DNA of 64,000 nt from Pseudofabraea citricarpa (Eukaryota > Ascomycota > Leotiomycetes > Helotiales > Dermateaceae): positions 1,364,001-1,428,000 of the forward strand of contig JAPWGK010000010.1 of the NCBI GenBank assembly GCA_029641185.1, in the 5' to 3' direction. Shown here piece after piece: positions 45,047-57,127 of the stretch; position 1 is the stretch's first letter, and the number at the start of each line of letters is the position of its first letter. The notes beneath the pieces are model-generated. The model had not been told where the DNA came from and searched no databases. It saw only the letters and a list, made by a program, of their open reading frames with translations. The translations under genes were made by a program, and so were the position numbers.

Positions 45047-46038
45047 GACCGCTTATCACCAACCCGACGCATGGCAAAGTCGTGGATGGCAGGGTCATTT
45101 GAGTGGCCATGGCCCGTGAGAGCAGCGTAAGATTGTCTGGCACGACTCCAGCAACCAGCTGGTCTTAGCAGAGCAGACAAAGTGCGCTATTGAAACATAC
45201 GCCGACAAGCGAAATGATGCGATGATACTTTGACAGGAGATGTTCGTCAAGAACCTGGAGATGAAGGCTTCTTCAAACAGATGATCTTTCTAGAAGCTGT
45301 GGATGAAGCAAGGCTAGCGATCACGGGCTATAATTATTCGTGATAAGGTACGAGTGCAGAAGATGAGACGGAGATCTTTGCTGAGCGACCATGAATAATG
45401 TGATGGCGTGGTGCCATTGGGCGAGCGGGCAGAGACGTTGGTTTCACGAGACTCATGCAAGGGGCTCGAGCAAGGACAGCGACACAACCCATGGACTTTG
45501 AGGCGATGAGTGGGTGATGAGTGGATGATGAATGATGAATCTGGCGATTCTGGCGATGATGAATCTCCTGGGTGCCGGATAGACAGATACAGAGGGGGGG
45601 TGAAAGGCCTGGAAACAAGCCATCCGAGCGCTGTTGAAGGGTTGAAGAGCGAACTACAGCATAGGACTCCAAGCCCACAAGGACTTACGGCTGGTATCCC
45701 ATCGCTTGCTGTGTTATGTGCTGTTTCCGGGGGATTTGGGGGGCTCTTGACTCTTGAGGGGCTTTAGGGGCTTTAGGGGGGAGATCGAAGCCACTTGCAG
45801 CGTGAACTTGTGGCGTATATTGAGCTGCAGGCTCAAATTGCCTCCCCATCTTTTTTTCGCAAGCTAAAGGCTTAGAGGCTGCATGTGCCGTCTCCCAGAG
45901 TCCCAGAGTCCCAGCTCTGTACGAGTAATAGGTAAGCGACAGCCGAGCTTCAATGGTTCATGTCGGTCGATGGTCTTTGGGCTTTGGCTGGTCTGGCCAG
46001 CGATTGAATAATAGGAGGACAAGTGTGCTACGAGTATT

Positions 46039-46128
46039 TACCGCCTACTACCTACTACTACCTACTGCCTATTACCTATTACCAACTACCTATTACCAAC
46101 TACCTACTACAGTACCTACCCTACCTAC
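46039..46128 (+). repeat. Degenerate CTACTACC/TATTACC minisatellite
   Basis: About 90 bp of imperfect ACCTACTACT/ACCTATTACCAACT units, about 1 kb upstream of the G-alpha start codon. Confidence 0.8.
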
Positions 46129-47125
46129 AGCACATCGAAGTACACTGTGCCGCCACAGCCTCCAAACAAGAAAGATGGACACCTTCTGGCCCATGTACCC
46201 TCTTTCGGAGATCTGATACGCTTTTCATCCTGGGGTCCATTGACAAGCATCAGGCACACGGCCTAGCGAATAAACGGTAATATTCCCTGGCCCCTAGTCT
46301 GCCGAAAGCAGCTCAAGGGGGGACATCGACTCCACTACTTCCAATCTCTCAATCTTTGAACTCTTGAACTCTCCGTCGTCCAGTCTCAGTCTCAACTCAA
46401 AGATCACCTCCAGACTTCTCCCTCCAGAAGCAATTGTCTGCCCACCGTCACCGTCACCGTCACCTCCGACAACGACAAAGACACCACCACCCCACGGCCA
46501 CACCCTCATCTGCGACGAGGTCTTGCTGGTTCTTTGAGTCCTTTGCCCTGCATTCCAACCCTACACCCTCGCTCTGGTCGGACTGAACTCGTACCTGATC
46601 TCCCTATCGCGTACCTGTATTCACGCCTGCCAACCCAACTTTGCCCAGCCATCGAATTGTTGCATCGCAGTGTGCTGTCATCCATCGCTCCGGCTGTACC
46701 GCTGTGTGAAGAACCATATCCACGGCCTATTGCGACAGAGGAGCCTGAGAGGAATTGATCTGGTAAGTGAAGTTGTCGCCGGTACCCTCATCTATCCCAA
46801 ACGGCCCGCTACTGCTGCGAGGCCTGAAACTCGAAACATCAACAACCTCTTAACGTAAAGCTTATCGGCTGCTCCAACATACACAAACATCATAGCGACC
46901 CCATCATCACAATTGATCTCGGTGTTGCCGCTGTGCTAAAATCATCATGCTTTGAGCTTCGACCAGCCAATATTTCATGTTGCGTAAATCGATTAATTTC
47001 CGCGCTAACGATCACCCGCTTTAGAACCTCAACTTTCCCACTCGCGTCTCGATCTTGCGATCAACAATCCCCATCAACCTCATCGAAAATATCACATCGG
47101 GCTACCGTGCCATATTTCATTCGAG

Positions 47126-48465
47126 ATGGGTTGCGGTATGAGTTCTGAGGAGAAGGAGGGCAAGGCCCGCAATGAGGAGATTGAGAACCAGTTGAAGAGG
47201 GATAAGATGTTGCAGCGCAACGAGATCAAGATGCTGCTACTCGGTCAGTATCAAACGATACCGTCGACCATCTTTACATGGCTAATAATTAGCAGGTGCT
47301 GGAGAGTCCGGAAAGTCGACGATCTTAAAACAGATGAAGCTTATCCACGAGGGGGGCTATTCTCGCGACGAAAGGGAGTCCTTCAAGGAGATCATCTTCA
47401 GCAACACCGTGCAGTCGATGCGAGTCATTCTTGAGGCTATGGAATCTCTCGAACTTCCTCTTGATGTAAGTACACGATCTTGATGATTCTCATTCGCTCT
47501 AAGGGTTGCGCACGATGATTGTTGTTGCGCAATCTTGTGCCGACAGTTCTCAAAACAATCCCAGAAACCTCATTCTAACCACCCAAAACAGGATCAACGT
47601 GCTGAATATCATGTTCAAACCATCTTCATGCAACCCCAACAGATCGAAGGCGACAATTTACCCCCGGAAGTTGGAAGTGCCATCGCAGCTCTGTGGAGGG
47701 ATGCTGGTGTTACAGCTTGTTTCCAGAGGTCGAGAGAGTACCAATTGAACGATTCCGCACGATAGTGAGTACCTCAATGATAATGTATGGCAGTGAATAC
47801 TAACAGATCGCGATAGTTACTTCGACAACATTGAGCGCATTGCTCAGCACGACTACATGCCTAACGACCAAGACGTTCTCCGGTCGCGTGTCAAGACAAC
47901 TGGTATCACTGAGACGACATTCATCATTGGCGATTTAACATACCGTATGTTTGATGTGGGTGGACAACGATCTGAACGTAAGAAGTGGATTCATTGCTTC
48001 GAGAATGTCACGACCATTCTTTTCCTCGTCGCCATTTCCGAGTACGATCAGCTTCTTTTCGAGGATGAGACGGTCAACCGTATGCAAGAAGCTCTCACCT
48101 TGTTCGACTCTATCTGCAACTCCAGATGGTTCATCAAGACATCGATCATTCTCTTCTTGAACAAGATCGATCGCTTCAAGGAGAAGCTCCCAGTTTCGCC
48201 AATGAAGAACTACTTCCCCGACTACGAAGGTGGTGACGACTACGGATTGGCTTGTGATTACATTCTTAACAGATTTGTATCCTTGAACCAACATGAGACA
48301 AAACAAATTTACACTCATTTCACTTGCGCCACAGACACGACCCAGATTAGATTCGTCATGGCAGCGGTCAATGGTAAGCTTACTTCTTGTGTATCGAAAG
48401 CGAAACGCTAACAATTCCCAGATATTATCATCCAAGAGAACTTGCGTCTCTGCGGTCTGATCTAA
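47126..48465 (+). CDS. fadA: Heterotrimeric G-protein alpha subunit, class I (FadA/GNA-1/MagB/BCG1 orthologue)
   Basis: Five exons 47126-47243, 47296-47465, 47592-47764, 47817-48373, 48422-48465; 353 aa, exactly the length of fungal class I G-alpha. N-terminus MGCGMS has the myristoylation Gly2 and palmitoylation Cys3. G1 [10 protein letters not shown]2 region RVKTTGI, G3 [13 protein letters not shown]4 NKID and G5 TCATDT are all present. The C-terminus CGLI has the Cys four residues from the end that is the pertussis-toxin-type ADP-ribosylation site, diagnostic of the Gi-like class I. It transduces GPCR signals at the plasma membrane and controls growth, conidiation and, in pathogens, virulence through cAMP and MAPK pathways. 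The gene symbol is borrowed from Aspergillus. Confidence 0.97.
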
Positions 48466-49499
48466 TCGCATCAGCAATAAATCGGCTGTTCAGACAGCAT
48501 TTCCTACGGACATTCTAATATACATCGGCGTTCTTAAAAATTCGGTGGTCGTTTACCTTTATACCAGCACCTGCGCATCCAGACCTTTCGAAATTAAATC
48601 CCATTACCTCACGACTACCCCGGTTCGCCATGGACGTTTACGTGCAGGATATGGAATAATGAAATGGCTGTGCTTTGCAACCTTCAGCAGGCAGCCCTTG
48701 CTCTTCTTGTAACTCTTGTTATTCCTTGCAATACTTGTTTCCTTGTTCACATCACTACTGTCAAAGGAGTTTGATATTTCTTTCCCAAGCTTCTTTATTG
48801 TGATTTTTAATTGAGCGAACTGCATTAACGGTTGGCTATTCTCCTACGGTGGATAAGATGGGGAGAATTCATGAGAGAGAAAGGGAATGTGAAATAAGAC
48901 AGTGAAGCGATTCTGATGATTTCATTAAGTCAACTAAGGTGGTATACCATTTTTCCAGATGATTGGATCTGGTGGGTACCGGTTAACCAAATGAAATTGT
49001 ATGATATGTCTTTGTCTTGTGAGATGTCTCCCTATTGATTGTGACCAAGGTGGCAGCAGCAGCAGCACCTGACCATATGAGACACTGGATACAAAGTGAC
49101 TGAAATCACAACAACAGAGGAGGTTCTCATTACCTTCAATCTACCCTGGCCTGTGCCTTCCTTCCTCAGCCCCCAATATAATGAAAGTAATTGCTTGTCA
49201 CCCCGCTGCCGCCGCCGTCTGATAAGGTCGGACCAGATCAGATAGATCCTCCATCCTGCCGCAATCCGCAATCCGCAAGTGCAAGCCAGCAGCTGCCCCA
49301 GATTCGGGATCTCCCACCCCCATCCCCTGTCTTACAATACAATACCTTAGGTTGACAACGACGACGGGGAGCAACGACCAAGCAAACGAAACGAAACAAA
49401 ACAAAACACGGCCAACTAACTAACTAACTTGACGGCCCTCTTTTCTTCCACCCACTCCAAACCCACTCCAAAGAAGCGCAGCGTGGAGGGGGATATATC
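48466..49499. other. Intergenic spacer
   Basis: 1.03 kb between G-alpha and the secreted-protein gene. Short motif-free frames. Poly-purine/AACTAACTAACTAACT sequence at ~49415 near the next gene's leader. Confidence 0.45.
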
Positions 49500-50458
49500 A
49501 TGAGGCTCTCCTTCTTGTCCCTGATCACTAGCCTCCTCGTAGCTCACACGCATGCCCTCATCACCCTCTCCTCCCTCACTACCCTCTCAGACGTGACGGT
49601 CCTTTCTCGTTTGAAGATTCGCCATCTCGTTTCCTCCCCTTCTGCGTCTTCGCTGGGGGCTCAGGTTGTACGTGCGGTCCTTTCTCTACCTATGTGTATG
49701 TTGAGTCAGCGAGTAGGAGAGCTAATTCTGGGGGGTCAGGTTGTTGGGAGTCCTGAGAGAAGAGATTTGGATTCTGTATGTCTCTTTTCCTTTTTCTTTT
49801 CCTGGCGTTTTTGAGAAGGGGGTGTTGATTTGAGATATGTGTGAGATAGGAGATTGGAGAGGTTTTGAAGGAGTTGAATGGAGAGTTTAAGAGGGAATTG
49901 GATAGAGGGTTTGACGATGACGGTGATGATGAACACAACGAAGTAAATGAAAAAGAAGGAGATAGTGGTGGGTCCGCCGTAAGTCATTCTCTTTCTCCTC
50001 TCTCCCCCGCCCTCTCTTTTCTCTCTCACACTTTCTTTTCTGTCGAGTCTTGGTTTTAATTCCTGGTGAGAGAATAGGAGTGTACAGAGATTACAGCACA
50101 GCATCACGTTTTCATGAACGCTACGGTATGGCTGGTCCGGGACCTGTTTGATCTCGTTCCTTTAATTGGAGGAGAGAAGAAGGAGATGGAGGTGGGAGTC
50201 CGAGAGATGCAGAGGACTTGGGCTAGTAGAAGTTCTGTAAGCTCTTTTGTTTCTTTTTCTTCTTTTTTAGGGAAGGTTTGCAGAGGCCATGCTAATGTAG
50301 TGGCTGGTGGTTAGAATATCCAAGAGAGGAGTTTTATCGAGCAGTTGCTTGCTTGCTACCAGAACCAGGCCCAGACTTGCTTTAAGAAGAACGAGGTCCT
50401 GAGGAGGTGTGTTGAGGTGGTCGAGTATTTGAATGATTTGATAGATGCTTTTCAATGA
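49500..50458 (+). CDS. Small secreted four-cysteine protein, unknown function
   Basis: Five-exon model: 49500-49667, 49740-49775, 49850-49978, 50078-50236, 50315-50458; 211 aa, all junctions phase 0 with GTNNGT donors. Exon 1 encodes a signal peptide (MRLSFLSLITSLLVAHTHA). The mature part is helical and charged: VLKELNGEFKRELDRG, an acidic DDDGDDEHNEVNEKEGD stretch, HHVFMNATVWLVRDLFDL and a C-terminal exon with CYQNQAQTC and RRCVEVVEYLNDLIDAF. Four cysteines in the mature chain allow two disulphides. No family recognised. The first intron is 72 bp, a multiple of three without a stop, so intron retention would still be translatable. Candidate effector-like or wall-associated protein by composition; function unknown. 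Confidence 0.65.
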
Positions 50459-50697
50459 GCAGAACAAAACTCGCCGTCATAAGTAGGAAGGAAGTGTAGA
50501 TGATTTTAATTAGACCTTGATTAGGAAGAATTACCTTGTATCCTACTCTATCTCTACTCTTCCAACTATAGAATTACTAACGCAAAAATAAACCTTCTCC
50601 TCGGGTATAGCCAAAATTTTAGGATCATTAAGGAGATGGGAGAGAGTCGTCATCAGACATGTCTTATATATCATGATGTGAGAAAGTATGCAGAAGA

Positions 50698-51720
50698 TCA
50701 CATAACCACACAGCATCCGTCCAGTTTCTTGAGAACCCGCGGTAGGAACTTCTTCGCCAGCTTCTCCAGCTCGTCGTTCTGGTTGTTTCCATTGTTGTTC
50801 TGGTTGTTGTTCCCGTGTTGCTGGCTTCCTTGTTGCTGGCCGGGATATCCTCCATGTTGCTGCTGCCCTCCGTGCTGTTGCTGGCCGCCATGTTGTTGAT
50901 TACCTCCATGCTGTTGCTGCTGACCACCATGGCTATTCGCTGGTGGTATCACAGCTTCTCCACCTTGAAGGTTGACGTATATTACACCGGCATTCTCCTC
51001 TGTCGCATACTGCAGGCCCAATTCCTGGCATACTTTCTCGACTCGTGGTTTAATCTTCTGGACGTGATTCACCGAGTGATTTCCCTTCCCCACAATCCTA
51101 ATCGCAATCAGTATTCCCTCCCTGCCCTTGCTATAGAGTCAAAACTCACACGTGCAAATGCGACTGTCCATGTTGTTGCGCATATCTGATTCTCTGCTCC
51201 AGGATATCCTCTGCTTCCTGCACGAACTGACCATGGAGATCAATGGTATCGTCCGGCACTCGTCCCTGCGAATTGTTCTCGCGGAAGATGAAATCCGAAG
51301 CCTGCTTGTTATACTGGTCCATCTTAGCCGCATGGCTCTTGCCCTCCTCCGATAAATCATGCGCCGCTGCTCCATCGCCGCGCTCGTATGCCTGATGTGC
51401 CTATTTGCGCAGCCCGCGGGGGGGCTCTCGTCAGTCAAGTTACTTTTCGTACTTTGCGAACTTCTTGTCTCTTTTCTTCGTACTTTGTCAAAACAGGCCC
51501 CGCGCTTGGAGGCTTCTGCGCGCGCCAGATCGCGCAGCCGGTCATATTCTGCCTCGGCGTCGTTGCTGCTCGAGTGGTTGAAGGCTGCGTGCGCACCGCG
51601 GTTAGCACTGTTTGTTCCTGACTCGGATTGCGGGGACCTGGCTGCGTTCTTTCTTGCACCTGAAGCTTCGCACGTACCTTTTCCGCCCAATCGGGTCATG
51701 GGAATTGAATTGGGCGACAT
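50698..51720 (-). CDS. DUF1771-Smr domain protein with Gln/His/Gly repeats and CaaX-like end
   Basis: Three exons 51720-51484, 51400-51150, 51097-50698; 295 aa, frame closes. DUF1771: EYDRLRDLARAEASKRGACFDK through KSHAAKMDQYNKQAS. Smr: DDTIDLHGQFVQEAEDILE, then HLHVIVGKGNHSVNH, the family core associated with RNA/DNA endonuclease activity. After EAVIPPANS comes a run of QQQHGG repeats and an Asn-rich stretch, then a short basic helix LEKLAKKFLPRVLKKLDG and the terminus CCVVM. CVVM fits a CaaX prenylation box, with a preceding Cys for palmitoylation. Start at 51720 gives a normal N-terminus; an upstream in-frame ATG at 51909 is possible. Role: nucleic-acid quality control by family; membrane attachment inferred. 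Confidence 0.85.
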
Positions 51721-52136
51721 GATGAGGATTCCGCGCTGCAAGACTGCCTGTGAGACTTGACGGGCACGGTTTATGAGGAAGTTGGAATAGCTGTTTTGTT
51801 GTATCGTCTCGACGAGATTCAAGGTCGCTAGCTTCGATATAAACACCAGGGTCCCTGGGATTCTTTCAGCCACGGCAACCTCAGCTCTACAGGGATCAAT
51901 CCCAAGCACAAGCTACATCTCAGCCGGCAAGGTACATGTTAATTTCAGCTGGTCACTTGCATCTTGCATCTTGCATTGTGGCTGGGATTTTGATTATAAG
52001 TTGTGTATTTCATATAACTTCAAATAAAAACTAGAGTTCATCAAACGTCTCATGTAAAATACAACCTAACGCCAAACTCGCCAGGCTCGCCTTTGATTCC
52101 TCTCCTTTGTTCCTTTCTCAATTGATTTCCCCTCAC
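51721..52136. other. Spacer between Smr gene and threonine aldolase
   Basis: Both neighbours run on the minus strand, so this holds the Smr promoter/leader and the aldolase 3' end. The Smr frame stays open up to 51909, so part may be coding if the upstream ATG is used. No other gene seen. Confidence 0.45.
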
Positions 52137-53389
52137 TCACGTATAACCGCCAGACACTTTTCGTGACTCTAACTCTTTCCCTGCTAATTTGTCATTCATG
52201 AGCAACTCCAGTGCTTCCAGCAACCGCCTTGCGCCATCTTCGGTGATCTGATAATGGAAAACAAGTCTCCCAGATGGATAGGTCATGACCTGTCTGTCCT
52301 TGCAGTAATCGACAAAGGCAGCCGCCGGAATCCCAACGGCTTCAAGATCTAATACAATCATACTTGTTTGCACAGGCATGGCAATCTTGTATCCAAAGCT
52401 CTCTAGAACAGCTGCAGTACGTTTGGTCAGAGCGTGAACCGCTGGAAGTCGAGGCACTGCATGATCAATAGCTGCAGAAGCTGCTGCTGCCATCATGCCG
52501 GGCTAGATTTTATATCAGCGTTGAGTCTTCAAATCAGGAAAGTGGATAGTCTTACCTGTCTAGTTCCACCGCCAAACATCTTACGGAACCACTTCGCTCT
52601 GTTGATGAACTTTCGGCTTCCAAGGATCACACTTCCCATGGGAGCTCCCATACCCTTGGCGAGGCAAATGGACATACTGTCGAAGCAAGCGGCATAGTCC
52701 TTCAGGTCTACTCCTTCACCTGCTACACCATCAAAGATCCGAGCTGCGTCAAGGTGCATGGCGATTGGTGAGGATCCCTCAGGTACAGGGTAGTTTCGGA
52801 CATAGTCTGATATCTCCTGCGCGTCCTTCAGAGGAAGAATGGTACCGGAGAGTGTGTTTTCGAGTGAGACCACTCTTGTGGGAGGGAAGTGGATATTTCC
52901 GTCGGCGATGATGTTTTTCTTCACATCTTCCAAGGTCAAATGGACTCCGTTCTTAGGGTGAACTCCTGTAACGGTTGCCTGACTGAATACTGGAAGGGCT
53001 CCGCTCTCCCAGCACTGGACGTGGGCTCGATGATCCAGGAGAACAGTATGAGGGGGTTGGTGAAGGTGTGTTCTCAAGCAGATCTGATTTCCCATGGTTC
53101 CGGACATGGCCCAGAGAGCAGCCTCTTTCCCAGTCATGGCACAGAGTTTGTCTTGTAGTGCATTGACAGATGCATCGCCAGAAGCATCACCTTCCTCGTC
53201 ATAGATGTCATCTCCGAAAGATGCATCGATAATTGCCTGGATCATGGCTTCTGTTGGGACGGTAACAACATCGGAACGAAAGTCTGCATTCGCCCTTTTT
53301 GTTGCTGCTTGTAGCTTTTTTGTGGGTGTGTATTTGAAAGATGAGGCCTCCGTTGAAGGAACACAGAATTCTGTTGCGGATGGTGCCAT
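52137..53389 (-). CDS. GLY1: Low-specificity L-threonine aldolase (PLP enzyme)
   Basis: Two exons 53389-52556 and 52502-52137; 399 aa, frame closes. Start MAPSATEFCV; the frame is open 54 bases further upstream, but that ATG gives an atypical extension. Fold type I PLP enzyme of the threonine aldolase (beta-eliminating lyase) family: FRSDVVTVPTEAM (residues ~37-49), FGDDIYDEE, DHRAHVQCWESG with the ring-stacking His123, LENTLSGTILP, HLDAARIFDG (Asp214 and Arg217) and the Schiff-base Lys245 in CLAKGMGAPMGS. The C-terminal exon carries VMTYPSGRLVFHYQIT. It cleaves threonine or allo-threonine to glycine and acetaldehyde in the cytosol. Fungal relatives appear in both primary and secondary metabolism; nothing nearby suggests the latter. 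Confidence 0.93.
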
Positions 53390-54772
53390 GATGATTTTTC
53401 TTCTTCGTGTGATGTTGAGGGAGTAGAGAAGTATCAAGGCCACAGAGGTACTTTATATATGCGAACAATCAACGTATGGTGGTCTGAACTGATCCCGATA
53501 GACTAGGGAGTAGTTTCCCGCGGACGGTTTGATCTTGGGCGGGATCTGATACATACCGCTTAGTACCCACACAAGGTACCTAAGTAGGTACACGACCCAA
53601 CCTAGTTAATTATCATGCTTTCTATCGTATGATTGAGTTTTTATATATATATCATTGTTAAATGCTTTCTATTTTCTTTTTTGCTACTCTTTTCTCCGCT
53701 TTTCTGATATTTCTCGGTTTTTTACTGCTTAGATTACAATATCAGCCGTATTCAAGTATATCATACCTCAACTGATTACCAGTCAACTAGAAACTGTTAT
53801 CTATAGTTCTTGGCAGTTATAACCACTGTTTCCTCAATCCCTATACTTTTGGGAAGTTTAAAAGAAAGAAAGGCTCAAGAAACTCATGAAAACATCTCGG
53901 GAAACGCTCGGAGACTTCGGGATTGTCTTCTTTGAGTTTAAAGACATGACTCCAAACGAGAATATCACGGAGACAAAGGTTTGGTTTCTGATGCTTCACT
54001 TCTTTCCCCGCTCACTTGGTCGCCTTCTAGCTTCGGGTAGGTAGATCTGAACCTCAGATTCGTCTTCAAGTTGACGTTTTTAAGTTTCCCGCTCTCCTTC
54101 TTCCTCTCGCCGAAGCCCGAAATCCAGAGCCTATTACCCCGTTCGCTGTATAATGCGCAATGAAGAGGGGAACATGATTTTCAAGGTTGAAAACTCAGAA
54201 TGTGGATCCTAAGTGTGTACGCATTCGTGAAGAATAATCGCTTAGGGACGCGAAACACGGAAGAGCATAGGCGAACCCCACGATTAGCAAAATGACGAAG
54301 AAAAGCTTAGCACAGAACAAAGATCTCTATAATTTAGTCTTGTTTTGGTAGCTTGTAGCCTGTTTCTTAAGGCTATCCGCTTTGATTGAAATCAGAATTT
54401 GACGAATTGAACTATGGCTCTACCCTACGATAACTTTTCTAACTGGTTGGATTAACTCGAAGGACATTTTTGTATAGGCCAAATTCTAGGCTCGAGACCC
54501 CGGTCTTGAACCTGCTAGGCTTCGGCTTAAGAGTTAACTTTTACATAATTCTTTAAACTTCTCGAGTGGATCTTCTTCGAAAGGTTTTCGCGAAGGCTAC
54601 GTAGTCTTTTCGTTGTCGCATTTCGCTAACCACAGGAAAATAAACTCTGGGTCACTTGCGGGAAACTTTCATTAGCGACGGCGAGTTTCCCGCGGGAGCG
54701 CACAACTTTAGATTTGTTACAAGTGTACTCTAGGACTTCTCCACGGATAACTGTCCCACCAGATCAGCGACC
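53390..54772. other. Divergent promoter region, aldolase/Zn2Cys6
   Basis: 1.38 kb between start codons of the aldolase (-) and the Zn2Cys6 factor (+). AT-rich, with TATATATATATAT near 53644 and CGGGAAAC/CGCGGG-type GC patches at 53515-53525 and 54690. No gene seen. Confidence 0.45.
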
Positions 54773-57127
54773 ATGGAGGCTTCTCCTACTCCCTCGATAC
54801 CATCAGCTCGGCCCTATCGGTCACATAAGGTACTTCAACCCCTCATGCTAAAGCCTTGTTTCATAGTTCCGTTTTGACACCCCGAGCTCGGGGTGAAGCA
54901 TGATGGCTTAATAAGGTATCTCGGAGGCCCTAAGATCTTGTCATATAACTCCTTAGCTTCTTAAACAGCACGATAACTAACCCTAAACTTTAGCTGCGGG
55001 CTTGTGACTATTGTAGGAAGAGAAAGGCACGTTGCTCGGTGGAAAAACTAGGACAAGCGTGCCTCTTGTGTCGGTCCAATGGCTTTAACTGTGCATACTC
55101 TGATACCCAGAACACCACAGGTGGCCAAAGTGAAATCTCAGCTATTGGGGATGGAGAGCGGGCTTCTCCTGTGCGACCCCTCAAGAGGACTCACGCAGCC
55201 ATAGAGGAAAGCGGGCCAAATTCACATGTCTCAATATCGCAACATCAGACCAGCCGGACCCAGGATGCATCTCGGATTCAGCACCGCACTGCCAGGGGAA
55301 CTCCTGAGCAGTCTGCCCATATCGTGGGACCAGCCATTAGTTCAGATGCCCATGTACTAGAGCAATATATGACCCCGAATTCACCCGAAGGCCATCAATC
55401 GACGCAGAATCCCTACAGTGTCTATTCTACAGATCCTCACAAGCCAGTGCTGTACAGAAAGGTCCCGAGAAGGAGGCCAGGTCTGGAAGAGACGAGAGAG
55501 CCAGGTGTGAAGCAGAAAGCTATCTTAGACCAGATCCTTGCACCGAATACTCAAGGCTTACTCCAACTGTACGTTCGTTCCCTGAAACCGTTGCCATCAA
55601 ATCTCTGATCGCCGTCTAGCTATTTTGAAAAGGTCCATCCTGCATTTCCAGTAGTGGATGAGACGAAATTCGTCGAGTCTTCCACGAATGAGCCACCGCA
55701 TCCATCGGCAGCTCTGACCTGCGCAATCTATTCCATTACATTATCTTACTGGAGTCAGTTCAAGTTTTCAAAGAACCACATCCGTCCAGATGCAAAGTTC
55801 GCCTGGAATCTGGCTGTGAAGGCTATCCAAGATGAGTTTCTAGGTCCAGGCTTCTCTACGTTGCAAGCTGTTCTTGTAGATCTCACAGGCAGGCCTACTT
55901 TCTCCATCACAGGAAACGTTATCAACAACGGCAAAGCCGTCACTTTATCTCACAGCCTGGGTCTGAACCGAGATCCGAGCTCTTGGAATATAAGCCAGCA
56001 TGAAAAGAGCCTACGGGTACGGTTATGGTGGGGTGTGTTGATACACGACAGATGGTAAGATGTTCCTTCCCGGGTTCGAGATTGGCGTTGCTCATTGGCT
56101 TGTTGTAGGGGCAGCTTCGCTCATGGAACACCTCCGCTTATCAACTCAGCACAATACGATGTTCCTATCCCCACGCTTGATGGGGCTATGATATCCCCCC
56201 GAGTCTCAAAAGCACACGAAATGACCCTGGAGTGTTTCGTTGCCCTTTGCAAACTCACCGAGATCCTTGGTCGTGTACTCCCCCTGATCTATGACTTGAA
56301 GGGTAACTCTCAGAAGGAAATCCTGAAGGTCATCCGCCGTGTTGAAACGGATATTGATGAGTGGGAAGATGCTCTGCCTGATTACTTGCAGAAGAATCAG
56401 GAGGTCAAGATGAGTGTCTCGGGATCGAGTAGTCTGTATCTTGGACTACTCTCGTTGAAAATGCTTGTTTGCAGAATCTCGTTGCACGTAAGTTGGCCCT
56501 TGTTTTCAGAAAGAAAGACAAAACAACAGTTGCTGATTTCGATCTTCAGGCCGTAGGTCAAATGGATGATTCAAGTTCCTCGGAAACTTTACAGTACCGA
56601 CAATTCGAGTGCCGGAAAGCCGCACAAAACATCGTAGACTTTGTCCAATGTCTTGATAGCTCACATCTCGGCGAATTCTGGCTTCCATGTACGTCCTCCA
56701 TACGTATAGTCAAAGTCAAAATCCAACTCGTACTAATCTCCGCTGAACAGATGGCGCATACTACCTAACCTCCACCACGACGCTACTCCTCCGCTTCGCA
56801 GTCGAGACGACCGACGACAGCGTAGCCGAGAGTTGCGTATCGAGCGTCAAGACGCTCACTCAGCGACTGCGCCAGGCAAAAGATCACGATGACTGGGACC
56901 TCGCTGATGATTCCCTCTCTCAATGCGATGGCATCCTGGCGAGGATCACGCATAACGCGCGGCCGCTGAGAGAGCTGCCCGTAGGTAGCTTTCCTGCCCT
57001 CGAGGTTGATGCCCCACCTGGCGACTGGCTCGATGCGACGCTGCCGGCTTTTTATGGCCCTATGGATGGCTCGGGTCAGATGCGTGATGTCTGGAACATG
57101 TTCGACTTTGAACCTTTTAATATCTGA
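54773..57127 (+). CDS. Zn2Cys6 transcription factor with fungal-specific regulatory domain
   Basis: Six exons 54773-54829, 54994-55568, 55620-56054, 56109-56487, 56550-56688, 56751-57127; 653 aa, all phases close. The first intron ends just before the zinc cluster, a common arrangement. The cluster is C-x2-C-x6-C-x8-C-x2-C-x6-C (Cys23, 26, 33, 42, 45, 52; ACDYCRKRKARC ... CLLCRSNGFNC). A variable Ser/Thr/His-rich linker follows, and from LQLYFEKVHPAFPVVDE (~210) the PF04082-type middle homology region with AVTLSHSLGLNRDPSSW and RVRLWWGVLIHDRW. The C-terminus ends in an acidic/aromatic DVWNMFDFEPF, a plausible activation segment. A nuclear regulator of an unknown, probably catabolic, gene set. 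Confidence 0.93.

Larger units (their letters stand above)
43863..47125. other. Long region upstream of the G-alpha gene
   Basis: 3.3 kb without a recognised gene. Contains a compound trinucleotide microsatellite (44992-45046) and a CTACC/TTACC-rich tract (46039-46128). The last several hundred bases (46.3-47.1 kb, C/T-rich) are probably promoter and long leader of the G-alpha gene; several short upstream ATG frames are present, e.g. 46534-46758. Frames at 44833-45180 (both strands) run through the microsatellite and are not called. Confidence 0.45.

Noticed and set aside
44833..45180. 115-codon minus-strand frame with Ile, Ala and Asp runs
   Set aside because: The homopolymer runs are simply translation of the trinucleotide microsatellite.
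56060..56090. CCCGGGTTCGAGATTGG as a possible tRNA end
   Set aside because: Lies inside a well-supported intron of the Zn2Cys6 gene and lacks the other tRNA arms.
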